Shown here: positions 8,820 through 20,400 of the stretch, one piece after another
Layout: every line of letters starts with the position of its first letter
Numbering within the stretch: the stretch's first letter is position 1
From: an uncultured Shewanella sp.
GTDB lineage: Bacteria > Pseudomonadota > Gammaproteobacteria > Enterobacterales > Shewanellaceae
Length of the DNA stretch: 64,000 bases
Assembly: GCF_947501665.1 (NCBI RefSeq)
Contig: NZ_CANMWS010000026.1
Location: 1-64,000 of the forward strand
Reading direction: 5' to 3'
Made by a program: the position numbers and the translations under genes
The notes under the pieces: generated by a model
Seen by the model: only the letters and a program-made list of their open reading frames with translations
What the model was told of the DNA's origin: nothing
The model's database searches: none

Positions 8820-10196
8820 CTATTTGATTAAATGAAGCGGAATAGGTGATGAAGATAAATTGTCTGTCATAGGTACCATATCGCTCATAATACTGTTAAT
8901 ATAATGCATGTTAAGGAGGCCAATAACTTCATTTAAATTTATTAAATCAATCACATAGTTATATCTTGCGCTTTCATAGTCTCTAATGCTATTAAAAAGT
9001 TTACTTTCAGCAGAGAGCAAGTCAGTAATCGTTCTGGTACCCAGTTTGTGTGCTTTTTTTATGCCGTTGTAGGAAGCATAGTTTGCTTTAATAATTAAAC
9101 TATAGCTTTCTAAAGATCGAGAAAAATCATTGATATTGGCGATAAGATTATTGAATGTTTGTAAGCTATCTTCCCCTGATTTGATGAGATCTAAATGACT
9201 TTTTTCAAATTCAACTTTATTCTTTCGATAGGTATATAAATCACTTCCACCTGTTGATAGAGGAAGACTGAAATTCAGAGAGTATACAATCGATTCATTA
9301 ATTCCAAAGTCAGGCGGACTATTAGAGGATGGGTTGTTGGTATTATCTTTCCGATAACGAATATCCCCTGTTAAAGTTGGACTGAATGTAGATTGTGCCT
9401 CTTTAATTTGTTGTTTACTTTTCTTCAATTCCTTTTTTGAAATCAGAATGTTAGTATTGAGAACAAACATTGTTTTTCTGAGGAAAACTTCTTCAGGCTG
9501 GTTTATTTTAGGGAAGTGAGTCAATTTACTTAAGTCAAAAGAAGGGATTGTATTGACTTGTAAAATATTATTTAAATTATTTAGAATGACTGTTTTTTCT
9601 TTTTTTAATGTGAGTAGCCTATTTTTGATGTTTTCTTTTTGAGCTATTACTTCATATATTTCACTCTTAGCAGTATTACCTAATTGAATATTTCTTTCCA
9701 TTTGTTTAAATCGTGCTATGGAGGAGGAAAATTCTGTTTCAGTGGCTTTAATTTGTGAACTATTCTTTAAAAAATTAAAGTATTCTGTTGCAGCTTGCTT
9801 GATAACTTCTTGCTCAGTTTGTAAGGATTGTAATTCACTCACGTCAATGTCAAGCTGGGTTGAAGTGATGGTATAAATATCATTAAGGTTAAAAAGACTT
9901 TGACTTAGCAGTAAGCTATAGCTATTTGAATTATAATCATTTTTAATGTGTTGATCCGTTGTTTGGAACTCTTTGTTTTCGTTCCATATAGTATCAGCAT
10001 GAAGTGATAAACTGGGCAAAAATTTCGAACGGTGAATATCAGCATTGTACTGACTCGCTTCATAATTTTTTTTAGCACTTTTTAATGACAAATTATTGTT
10101 GAGAGCAATATCAACAATATCAGATAAACTGGATGCTTTTAATGTTATAGCGTTCCCTAATAAAGGAAATAAAATAATGATGAATTTTATTTTCAT
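8820..10196 (-). CDS. TolC-family outer membrane channel
   Basis: Outer-membrane exit duct of the type I system. The 458-residue protein starts with a signal peptide (cleavage near ASS at residues 21-23). The mature part has the two-fold repeated helical pattern of TolC/LapE proteins: SLSDIVDIALNNNLSLKSA begins the first repeat and KKAHKLGTRTITDLLSAES belongs to the second. Strands with SYSLLLSQSLF and VYSLNFSLPLSTGG match the beta-barrel segments. Length fits the family (430-490). It starts one base after the kinase-like gene's stop and precedes the ABC pair by 14 bases. Confidence 0.85.
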   Translation of the reverse strand: MKIKFIIILFPLLGNAITLKASSLSDIVDIALNNNLSLKSAKKNYEASQYNADIHRSKFLPSLSLHADTIWNENKEFQTTDQHIKNDYNSNSYSLLLSQSLFNLNDIYTITSTQLDIDVSELQSLQTEQEVIKQAATEYFNFLKNSSQIKATETEFSSSIARFKQMERNIQLGNTAKSEIYEVIAQKENIKNRLLTLKKEKTVILNNLNNILQVNTIPSFDLSKLTHFPKINQPEEVFLRKTMFVLNTNILISKKELKKSKQQIKEAQSTFSPTLTGDIRYRKDNTNNPSSNSPPDFGINESIVYSLNFSLPLSTGGSDLYTYRKNKVEFEKSHLDLIKSGEDSLQTFNNLIANINDFSRSLESYSLIIKANYASYNGIKKAHKLGTRTITDLLSAESKLFNSIRDYESARYNYVIDLINLNEVIGLLNMHYINSIMSDMVPMTDNLSSSPIPLHLIK

Positions 10197-10197
10197 T

Positions 10198-12396
10198 TTA
10201 TGAAACCTGTTTTTTATTGATATGGATATATTTCTTTATGGTTTTTAATATTTCATCACTTTTGTAAGGTTTACTGATTACAAAGTTCATTCCGGCTTCT
10301 AAACAAGATTGATGTTCAGAACGACTGGTGAGTGCAGTTGCACCTATAATGATACAAGGCATAGGTGTTTTTATTTCTTTTTCATGTTGCCTAATGAGTT
10401 TAGTGGCTTGTATACCGCCCATGCCCGGCATGATGCAATCCATGAAGATAATATCAACTTGATGCGTTTTTACCCAATTAACGGCTTCTAGTCCCCCGTT
10501 AACAATTTCGGCATCGTACTCGCATTGTTGTAATATTTTCTTGAGAATAAATTGTTGAATACGGTCATCTTCTACAATTAAGAATTGGTGTTTGATATCA
10601 TCTTGTTCTTCTTCATTTTCGAGTGCATTAACAAGTTGAGGAATGAAATCATCGGGAACAATAGGAGTATAAAAAATATGATCGACATAAGGCTCTGTAT
10701 TTTTTGCGACTTCATTCGATGAAACGGTTAAAAATAATTTTGTTTCCTTCTCTTTCGCTATTTTACTATAGAGTGTTTTACAAAATGATGTAAGTTGGAT
10801 ACCTTCAATGGTATCAGTTAAGATTATTGCATCATAAAGCTTTAAATTTGAAAGAGATTTGAAAATATCATTAGGTGAGCGTGCCACTTTTACTTTAGCG
10901 TCGTGTGAAATAAAAATATCTGATATAATATCGATTCTCAGCTCGGATCCAGCACAAATAAGAAAGAATTTATTTTTTAATAGGGGAGTTTTTTTGCTAT
11001 AGGAAATAGGAGTGACTGATATTTTTGTTTCAAATTTTTGCTGTTTTCCTGATTGATACCAGCAAGTTGAAAATGAAGTCACTTTATCGAGAATGGATAA
11101 AGACCACTCATCATTTTTCATTGCATTGGTTTGCGTTTTTTCCCAATGAATATGATCAACCTTAGTGATATTAATATTAAGTGTGGTCAAAAATATGAGT
11201 TCTATTAAGATAACGGACTCTGCAATATCTGTTGCTGATTGACTATCGACTTTCATGAGTATGTTGCTGTTATCTTGTGCACTGATGGCATTTGATAATT
11301 GTAGAAATAATATCCAGAATAATTTTGTCGGATTACCAATAAGCTCATTAGGCAGGTTATTTTTGATGTCACATTCTATATTTAATGGGTGTTCACTATT
11401 TTTATTACTGAGGTGTATGATAATTTCGGTTAATAGTTGTATGAAGGAATAATGTTCTGTTTTTTCTTTTATGCCTTGAGAGAATAATTTATTATAGTTT
11501 TCAGCTAAATTAGATAAAGTTGTTGTGGCAATGGTGACATCTCGAGCAAAATTGACTGACTGTTCATCATTTTCGTTAATCAATAATTGAATGCCTCCTT
11601 TGATGGTGTTCGTTATCCCTCTTATTTCATAACCAATCATTGAGTAAAGTTGTTGTGATAAGTCAGTGTTTCGATTACTACTCTCTACTTTACTGTTTAA
11701 CTCCTTTAGTTTTGAATATATTTTTCTTTCTTGACTACTAATATTAAAATCATTTAGCATTAAACTTGATGACGTATCATTAAAATTTTCAATGATTGAT
11801 AGTATGTTATTAAAATCATTATTTTTCTTTTTTGCTTTGTTTATGATTTTCCTATTTTTAAATTCAATATAAATAGTAAAAGATATAGAGAAAAGTATAA
11901 GTATAATGAACAGAGAAAATATTATTTTATTGTTTGCTTCTTCTTTAGTAAGAAGACTATTGTTGAGCTTATCTATTATGTTACTGTGTTTTTTTTGCAT
12001 ATCAATAAGGACAGGAACTAATTGATTGATTGTCTTATCTGGTTCGTTATTAGAAGTGTATTTGTCTAATATTATGTTGAGCTTTGTGTATTCAGTGGCT
12101 CCAACTAAGCTAATTAGATTTTTGTCCTTTGATGCCATTAACTTAAATGCTTTTAAATTTTCTTTAATGGTACTAATTTGATTTGTGTATTTATCGCAAG
12201 GGCTTTCTTGGCATTGTATAAGGTTTAGTAAGAGTGTTTCTGTATTAACAATTAAATTATCTGAACTCTTTAATAAAGTAAGTGTTTTAGTATTTTTAGT
12301 ATTGTTTTTAAAGAGCACCGCTGAGACTACTGTAAGAATAACAATACAAACCAACAACATTAGTACACTATAGGAGATTCTTTTGATTATTTTCAT
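10198..12396 (-). CDS. Membrane hybrid histidine-kinase-like protein with Tyr at the phospho-His position
   Basis: The 732-residue protein has membrane helices at about 9-29 and 157-177 enclosing a ~125-residue periplasmic helical domain with one Cys pair (62, 67). A coiled linker leads to a dimerisation-like helix, MIGYEIRGITNTIKGG (253-268). Where kinases have SHELRTP the phospho-acceptor His is replaced by Tyr256. An N-box-like LSNAI (367-371) remains, but no glycine-rich G boxes are visible. A degraded receiver (about 475-590) is followed by a canonical receiver (603-725) with Asp610/611, phospho-acceptor Asp653 in FMDCIMPGMGG, and Lys709. The protein probably cannot autophosphorylate on this His. 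It could receive or discharge phosphate through Asp653, with the Hpt protein of the same operon as partner. Confidence 0.8.
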   Translation of the reverse strand: MKIIKRISYSVLMLLVCIVILTVVSAVLFKNNTKNTKTLTLLKSSDNLIVNTETLLLNLIQCQESPCDKYTNQISTIKENLKAFKLMASKDKNLISLVGATEYTKLNIILDKYTSNNEPDKTINQLVPVLIDMQKKHSNIIDKLNNSLLTKEEANNKIIFSLFIILILFSISFTIYIEFKNRKIINKAKKKNNDFNNILSIIENFNDTSSSLMLNDFNISSQERKIYSKLKELNSKVESSNRNTDLSQQLYSMIGYEIRGITNTIKGGIQLLINENDEQSVNFARDVTIATTTLSNLAENYNKLFSQGIKEKTEHYSFIQLLTEIIIHLSNKNSEHPLNIECDIKNNLPNELIGNPTKLFWILFLQLSNAISAQDNSNILMKVDSQSATDIAESVILIELIFLTTLNINITKVDHIHWEKTQTNAMKNDEWSLSILDKVTSFSTCWYQSGKQQKFETKISVTPISYSKKTPLLKNKFFLICAGSELRIDIISDIFISHDAKVKVARSPNDIFKSLSNLKLYDAIILTDTIEGIQLTSFCKTLYSKIAKEKETKLFLTVSSNEVAKNTEPYVDHIFYTPIVPDDFIPQLVNALENEEEQDDIKHQFLIVEDDRIQQFILKKILQQCEYDAEIVNGGLEAVNWVKTHQVDIIFMDCIMPGMGGIQATKLIRQHEKEIKTPMPCIIIGATALTSRSEHQSCLEAGMNFVISKPYKSDEILKTIKKYIHINKKQVS

Positions 12397-12399
12397 GTT

Positions 12400-13734
12400 T
12401 TACCTTTCATCAAATGTCTCTTCAATAGCTGACATAACGGGCTTTAGTGCATAGTCTATGACCGTTCTCGATCCGGTTTTAATTTCTGCTGTAAATTCCA
12501 TAAAAGGAGATAAAGTGTATCTTATACCTGATTTTTCTAAATATGGTTGACTAATAGAGATATTGGCTAGATAAAACTCTGATTCTTTTTCTTCATAAGA
12601 AGAACGGCTAATAGATGCAATGACGGCGGAAACGCCCCCATATTGAGCAGAATTATAGGCATCAAATTTCAACTTGACTTCTTGACCTACTTCAACAAAG
12701 CCCATATCTTTCCTTGGGATCTTTGCTTCCCCATGCAATGTATTTTTTAAAGGCGCAATATCAGCAATACTTTCTCCTGGTGGGATCACTGCTGATTTAA
12801 AATTGTAGTGTATTTTATCAACGACACCATCTACAGGGGAGTAAACAATGAGTCTATCTACTTTATCTGATAATTGTGGCTTTTGCGCTTTTTTTATTTG
12901 TAACTGTTTGGCGTTCTCATTTATTTTTGATTGATATTCAGCATTTCGGTTAGATATTAAATCTGTGAGTTGTTTTGTTAATCTTTTTTGTTGAAATATT
13001 TCATTTAATGCCGCTTCTTCTAGATTTTCTATTTCGCGTAGCATATTCATTTCTTGTACCTGCATATTCAGTACATCGACATAAGAAGCCATTTCTTCTT
13101 CATGTAAAGTTTGTTTGATTAAAAGTTGTTTTCTAATGAGCGTTAATTGTTTTTTTGAGCTCTTGATTCGAGACTCCATGGAGTTGATTAGTTTATTTTT
13201 ATGTTCAATATCATGCGTGATTAAGCCTTGGTTGGAGTTGTTTTTGTTGTACTCTAATTGCCATTTTTTTTGATAGTTATTGATGGCTTTTGGATACTGG
13301 TTGTATTGTGAAAAATCAGGAGAAAGCATGTTAGTTAAAGCGCGATAGGTGATAAGTTCTAATTCTAATTCAATAATTTCCAGTATTGTGGTATTGAGGG
13401 TTGAATTTCTTTCTACAGACTTTAGCTTTGCGATGGCTTGTCCTTCATATACGGTATCTCCCTGAGATACCATTAATTGCTCTAAAATACCTCCTTCTAG
13501 ATGCTGTACTTTTTCGATATCAGAATCGAGGAGTAATTCGCCTCTGGCGGAGACAATAATATCGAGTTTAGCTTGCGATGTCAGGATTAAAACTATAATT
13601 AATCCAATAAATACAAAAAGTAATGACTTGTGTGTGCTTGTCATGACACTCTTGATTTGTATTTGATTATTTCTTTGAGTGATATCGTTTGATTGAGTTA
13701 GTGCTTTTTTTATATGCTTTTCTATTTCACTCAT
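12400..13734 (-). CDS. HlyD-family membrane fusion protein, LapC-type
   Basis: Periplasmic adaptor joining the ABC exporter to the TolC-like channel. The 444-residue protein has a short cytosolic N-terminus, one membrane helix (about 34-52), and the lipoyl half-motif VQHLEGGILEQLMVSQGDTV near residues 78-97. A long coiled coil follows (about 110-290), then the second lipoyl half with DRLIVYSPVDGVVDKI and the beta-barrel. GAGGT-like GAGG stands about eight bases before ATG 13734. It lies 23 bases after the Hpt gene and 3 bases before the kinase-like gene, consistent with one operon. Confidence 0.88.
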   Translation of the reverse strand: MSEIEKHIKKALTQSNDITQRNNQIQIKSVMTSTHKSLLFVFIGLIIVLILTSQAKLDIIVSARGELLLDSDIEKVQHLEGGILEQLMVSQGDTVYEGQAIAKLKSVERNSTLNTTILEIIELELELITYRALTNMLSPDFSQYNQYPKAINNYQKKWQLEYNKNNSNQGLITHDIEHKNKLINSMESRIKSSKKQLTLIRKQLLIKQTLHEEEMASYVDVLNMQVQEMNMLREIENLEEAALNEIFQQKRLTKQLTDLISNRNAEYQSKINENAKQLQIKKAQKPQLSDKVDRLIVYSPVDGVVDKIHYNFKSAVIPPGESIADIAPLKNTLHGEAKIPRKDMGFVEVGQEVKLKFDAYNSAQYGGVSAVIASISRSSYEEKESEFYLANISISQPYLEKSGIRYTLSPFMEFTAEIKTGSRTVIDYALKPVMSAIEETFDER

Positions 13735-13757
13735 CTAAGAGACCTCGAGAGTATAAA

Positions 13758-14087
13758 TTAACTCATCAGTATTTTATCTATTTGCTGATTAAGGCCTTCA
13801 ATTTTATGACAAACAGTATCAATCACTTCTGAGGGGGGAACTTCACCTGACTTTGAACTTGTCTCGATATTTTCTAGTAAATCACATATTTCTTGTTCGA
13901 AAAAATTTGAAATGACACCTTTTAAAGAGTGAGAAACATGGAAGAGTTCATCGAGATTTTTATCGGCATAACTTGATTTTATTTTGATAATATCTTCGCC
14001 ATGCTCTTCTTTATACATATTAAGGATGATGTCGACCATATCGGTATCATTGTCTAAGGTGTCTAAAAATTGTTGATAATGCTCCAT
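13758..14087 (-). CDS. Free-standing histidine phosphotransfer (Hpt) protein
   Basis: A strong AAGGAGG at 14091-14097 selects ATG 14087, giving 109 residues (MEHYQQFLD...); an upstream ATG at 14129 has no ribosome site. The Hpt signature HVSHSLKGV is clear, with the second His as the expected phospho-acceptor. The predicted helical bundle length fits Hpt proteins (~110-120). It is first gene of the exporter operon, so it is made with a receiver-containing protein whose own kinase site is lost. It may shuttle phosphate between that receiver (Asp653) and a kinase encoded elsewhere. No DNA-binding regulator is in the operon. Confidence 0.85.
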   Translation of the reverse strand: MEHYQQFLDTLDNDTDMVDIILNMYKEEHGEDIIKIKSSYADKNLDELFHVSHSLKGVISNFFEQEICDLLENIETSSKSGEVPPSEVIDTVCHKIEGLNQQIDKILMS

Positions 14088-14411
14088 AAATCCTCCTTGA
14101 TAATGGTCTATTAATGCAATTGTGATCATAGGCTACATAACTTATATAACTGTAGACTAATAATATACAACTTGACATAAATCACATTTGTTTTTTTTAT
14201 TTTAATTGTGATTTAACAGACAACTATCTTCAAAAATGACTGAATTTTGTTGTTAAATATTGTCATACTTATTGTCTTAGAGCGCTAATGTAGGAGATAT
14301 TTATTCGAAAACGAATACTTTCTTTGATTCTGAATACCGTTCTACCTTGTATTTCCTATCATCCTAGTCTTTGCTTAAAGCCATAATGAGTCTATGCATG
14401 GAGCCGACATT
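14088..14411. promoter_or_regulatory. Divergent promoter region between exporter operon and adhesin
   Basis: The 324-base region must hold both promoters. A CRP-like half-palindrome is seen at 14171-14186: CTTGA, six bases, TCACA; the right half is perfect and the left half matches three of five. Another TGTGA half-site is at 14207-14211. I cannot define -10/-35 boxes with confidence. GGAG at 14400-14403, eight bases from ATG 14412, supports the downstream adhesin start over ATG 14394. Confidence 0.4.
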
Positions 14412-17400
14412 ATGGCTAAGAAACCCAATGAGCCAAGTGATATTAATGATACAGAAGAAAGAATTGTTACTGATGAGGGGCGGGTTTCGCCTGAAGAGGC
14501 GAAGAATCAGGTCAATACCGTTACCGGCGTTGCTGCTTCAGCTGTTGAAGCGGCTGATCAGGTTGATAAAAGGAATGAAGAGCTTAGCGAAGGTGCAACG
14601 GGCTCAGGTGTTGACTCTGATCTAACCGAGAATGGAGAAGTTCAAGGAGGGGCTAAAAATGCAGAGGAGCTTTCAGATGAGAAGGGAGCTCAATCGGCTG
14701 TTATTGATGGCCCTGATCATGATGAAGAGGCTCAGACTGTTAAGTCATCTTCTAATGAGCCTGTGGGACAACAATCCGTAGGCGGCGCTGAGGCTGTTTC
14801 AAGTACCGGTACTGTGCCTGATGTTAAGGGAAATGCCAATAATGTAAGTGAAGGCATCGCGGCTGCTCCGAGTGCATTCAGTGATAATGACCTTCAGGGA
14901 GAAGAGCAAGAGGAGGATGATTTTGATTCAAAAACCACTACCCAATCCATTGATGTTAATGTACAAGATACTGCAGAGGAAGGAGAGTTAACATCACATA
15001 TAGAAGATAATTTTGACTCAAACACTTCAAGTCAAACCATCGCGGTGAATGTTCAGGATGTGAATGATGGGCCAACAGCGGATGATGTTTCTTTCATTAT
15101 AGAAGAGGAAGGTTCATTAGTCATTACCTCTGAATATTTAATTGCCAATTCAAATGATATTGATAGTGATGATTTATCGATTATTTCCGTACGCTATGAA
15201 GGGCCTCATGGTGTATTACAACCCATTAAAGGGACAGATGATTATCATTTTTTTCCTAATAAAGATTTTTCGGGTGATTTGCAGTTACATTATGTTGTTA
15301 CAGATGGCATAGACTCTGCGACAGCATTTATTGATATTCAAGTGACAGAAGTTAATGATGCACCGATTATTTCCGGTCCATTAGCATACAGTGTGGATGA
15401 AGATGGCTATCTGTGTCTGAGTCAAGAACAATTATTGCATAATGCAACGGATGTAGAAGGGGATCATTTAGTTGCACATAACTTGTCTGTTGGCGAGTTT
15501 GGTGAAGTAAGTGACAATCATGATGGCAGTTATAAGATAGTACCAGATCCAAATTATAGTGGACCACTTGAAGTGTTGTTTGATGTATCTGATGGTGAAT
15601 ACTCTACTCAACAACTCATGAATATCCATGTTGAAGCTATTGCTGATTCACCTGACTTAATGGTTAAGGATGATGAAGGTCGAGATTTGGATGGGACGAC
15701 TCTGATAACTGATCCCAGTAATAGTATCGATTTTAGTATTGATGCTGCTTTAGAAGATACTGATTTATCTGAAACCTTAACTTTGGCTGTGGAAGGCATC
15801 CCAGAGGGAGCGGTGATTAGATTTGATGGTGACAGTGTATTACAAGGGCAAGATAACGGCTTACAATCTTTTGTTGATACACCAGTGACCGTGACCTTTG
15901 AGGGTGAAGGAGCTGGATTTAAAAATTCAATTGGATATTACAAAGTTGATGAAGAAGGTCATATTGCCGATGTAGAGCTGGTTTACAGTAATGCTTCTGC
16001 GGTGAATAGTGGAGGCAACTTAATACCAGGAGAGTCTGCTTTTTCTTTTGAACTTCAAGAAGGAGAATCATTTAATCTTTTTACCATCCCTAATGGGGCC
16101 AGTGCAATTGAAAGCTTGAATACTGCCCTTGGTGAATTTGTTTTTAGAAATGATGATGGTAGCCCGGCTACTGTGGAGTCTGTATCACCTCAATTAGTTT
16201 TTATTGACGACACAGGTAATGAAACTGTGATTAAAGGGCAGTTTGATGATGCTGTATTTCATGGCGGCAACCACACTCAGTTAAATGCAGACGATATTAA
16301 ACATACCCGTTCTGACATTAATGCAGATGGAGAAATCGTTATTGGATTTGAAGATATCTTGGGGGGAGGTGATCGTGACTACGATGATTTTTCTTTCAGT
16401 ATCGATATGGGAGAGATAAATCAACAAATTTACGCCGGTGAAATTGTGGTAGATGAAACGGGGATAACTGAGATCCCAACAACAGCCATAAGCGACAATA
16501 TTAGTATTCAGTTACCCCAAGATTTTAGCGGAGAATTAGATATTTCTGTTAAAGCAACAGCCACAGAAATAGCGAATCAAGATCAAGCTTCTGTTATTCA
16601 AAGTTTCCATGTAGACGCAAGAGAGCATGCACCTGAAAGTATGGATCAAGCAGCGCGTATCGATGAAGATACTCATTATCATTTTACTTTGGATGATTTT
16701 AGTTTTAGAGATCAAAATGAAGACGATGTGTTGGAAAGTATCACATTGAATCATTTACCCAGTAATGGGCAAATATTTTTAGATGGCGAGCCTGTGAGTG
16801 ATGGGCAAGTGGTGAATGCTACAGACATTGATATCGGATTATTACATTTTGAGCCTACAGATAACTTTTTTGGTGAGGTGAACCTGATTTTTACGGTATC
16901 GGATGGAAAAATGGTATCACTGCCACATGAGTTTACGATTAATGTGGCGTCAGTAAACGATCCAGTGATAGCACGTGATGATTACAGTACATCCTTAAGT
17001 GATCCCATGATTCGATTAGATGAAATGCCGGAGTATGGCATCATGCAGTTTTTCGAAGATGGAGAATGGAGGAACATGGAGTTAGGGGTTGAGTACCCCG
17101 CTGATCTACAAGTTCAATTTATGGCAAATGTAGAAGAAGTAAGAGAAATTACTCGAGATATTAAAGTGGGCAGTTTTGATAATAATAATGATAATAGTTC
17201 GTTTAGCGGTACGACTGACGTTAGCGATTGGGGGAATATTGAGGGAAATAAAGCCGTTTTTGAAACCACTGATGGTGCAAAAATTATCACAAGTGTCTCA
17301 GAAGGACACTTGACGGCTTGGAATGGTGAAGGACATGTTGGTTCAGGAATTGGTAATGAATCTGAAAATGGATTGAGTCGTAATGAGGAGCTTATTGTCA

Positions 17401-20400
17401 AAATTGAGGATGTCTTTGTTAATCATGTGACGTTTGCTATGGATGGGCTAGGTAGTTATTTTGATAAAGATAGCTCACATGCAACTGAAGTGATGATTAG
17501 GGCATATGATACTGATGGTAATATCATTGATACTCAAGGAGATTATAGAGATTCAGGAACAGAATATGATGAATATCATTTTACAACTGATAGACCTGTT
17601 GATCATTTCATTTTAGGAACAAAAGGGGGAGATGGAACCTATGTCGTACAAAGTATGACAGTATCAAGAACAGCGGCAGATGAAGTCAAAATGACTACGA
17701 TACAAGGAGATGGCAGTGAAGTACAAAATGTTGTGCATCTTGATCTTAAACATGAAAATGCCGATGTCCCCTTAAATTTAACCGAACAGCTTATCTATGT
17801 TGATCCATCCATCGAGACCTCACCTTTTACCGTTCCTGAAGACACTGGTTTTATTTTGAGTCCTGATGAATTACTTCGAAATGATTTTGATATTGATGGT
17901 GATGTATTAACGATTGTTGAAGTGCATGCAACCGATGATACTTTTGGTGAAGTGCATATCGATTCTCATGGACAAATTGTATTTATGCCAGCACCCAATT
18001 TTAATGGCCAAACGAATTTTGATTATACCGTTAGCGATGGACAGGGGAGTGTTGATACTGCAACGGTTTATTTGAATGTTAAACCTGTGAATGATGGCGT
18101 CATTGCTGAAGATGACGTGGTGGGTGCACGTGAAGATATTGAGACCATTTTCGCTTCTAAAGAATTATTGGCCAACGATTTTGATCTTGATGGTGATAAG
18201 TTGTATATCACAGGAGTGGATACGGGTCCCCATAGCCATGGCGAAGTCTATTTAGATAAAGCAGGAGATGTGGTTTTTATTCCTGAGAAGGACTTCTTTG
18301 GTGAGGCAGAGTTTGTATATACGGTGTCTGATGGTGCAGGCAGTACCGATAAAGCCAGTGTTACAGTCCTTGTTACCCCAGAAAATGATCCTGTGATTGC
18401 GAAAGACGATTGGGCTGATGCACATGAAGACCAAACGGCCTTATTTACCGCTAAAGAATTATTGGCCAACGATTTTGATCTTGATGGTGATAAGTTGCAT
18501 ATCACAGGAGTGGATACGGGTCCCCATAGCCATGGAGAAGTCTATTTAGATAAAGCAGGGGATGTGGTGTTTATTCCAGAAAAAGACTTTTTTGGTGAGG
18601 CAGTCTTTGAGTATACGGTGTCTGATGGGGCTGGCAGTACCGATAGTGCGATGGTCACTGTGTATGTGAGTGCAGAAAACGATCCAGTGATTGCCAAAGC
18701 CGATAAGGTTGAAACACATGAAGACAGTAAAACCGTGTTCACCGCGAAAGAATTATTGGTCAATGATTCTGATGTGGATAAAGATCAATTGTATATTATC
18801 GATGTGGAGACTGGCCCACAGACTCATGGCCAAGCTTATTTAAATGAAGCGGGAAATGTGGTTTTTATTCCTGAGAAGGACTTTTTTGGTGAGGCAGAGT
18901 TTGTATATACAGTGTCTGATCTTGCAGGTAGTACTGATAAAGCCACTGTTACCGTGTTTGTTACCCCAGAAAATGATCCGGTAATAGCCAAAGCCGATTG
19001 GGTAGAAACCAGTGAAGATACTCTGACGGTATTTCCTGCGAAAGCATTATTAGCTAATGATTTCGATATGGATAATGACAAGCTGATTATCACAGAGGTG
19101 GAAGCTGGACGACAGACCCATGGCGAAGCATATTTAGATAAAGCGGGCGATGTCGTATTTATTCCAGAAAAGGACTTTTTTGGTGAGGCAACGTTTGAGT
19201 ATACGGTGTCTGATGGGGCTGGCAGTACCGATAGTGCGATGGTTACTGTGTATGTGAGTGCAGAAAACGATCCTGTGATTGCTAAAGCGGATAACGTTGA
19301 AACACAAGAAGACAGTAAAACCGTGTTCACCGCGAAAGAATTATTGGCCAATGATTCTGATGTGGATAAAGATCAATTGTATATTACCGATGTGGAGACG
19401 GGTCCGCAGGCTCATGGCCAAGCTTATTTAAATGAAGCGGGAAATGTGGTGTTTATACCGGAAAAGGACTTTTTTGGTGAGGCGGAGTTTGTATATACAG
19501 TGTCTGATCTTGCAGGCAGTACTGATAAAGCCACAGTTACAGTCCTTGTTACCCCAGAAAACGATCCTGTGATTGCCAAAGCCGATTGGGTCGAAACGAA
19601 AGAAGATGTGCAAACGGTATTTACTGCGAAAGAATTATTAGCTAATGATTTTGATGTGGATAAAGATCAATTACATATTATCGATGTAGAAACGGGACGG
19701 CAGACCCATGGCGAAGCGTATTTAGATAAAGCAGGGGATGTGGTATTTATTCCAGAGAAAGACTTTGTTGGTGAGGCAGTGTTTAAGTATACGGTGTCTG
19801 ATGACGCAGGCAGTACCGATAGTGCGATGGTCACGGTTCTTGTTACGCCAGAAAACGATCCTGTGATTGCTAAAGCGGATAAAGTTGAAACACAAGAAGA
19901 CAGTAAAACCGTGTTCACCGCTAAAGAATTATTGGCCAATGATTCTGATGTGGATAAAGATCAATTGCATATTATCGATGTGGAAACGGGTCCGCAGACT
20001 CATGGCCAAGCTTATTTAGATAAAGCGGGCGATGTTGTATTTATTCCTGAGAAGGACTTTTTTGGTGAAGCAGTATTTAAGTATACAGTGTCCGATGGGG
20101 CTGGCAGTACCGATAAAGCCACTGTCACCGTGCTTGTTACCCCAGAAAACGATCCTGTTATTGCTAAAGGCGATAGTGTTGAGGCGAAAGAAGATCATAT
20201 TACTGTTTTTAGTGCAAAAGAGCTGGTGGGTAATGATTTTGATGCAGATCATGATTACTTGCGTATTATTGATGTGCATGTGGGCCCAGAAACCCATGGT
20301 GATGCTTATGTGAATGAATTTGGTGATGTAGTGTTTATTCCTGAAGAGCATTATTTTGGGAAAGCGGTATTTGAATATACGGTGTCTGATGGGGCTGGAA

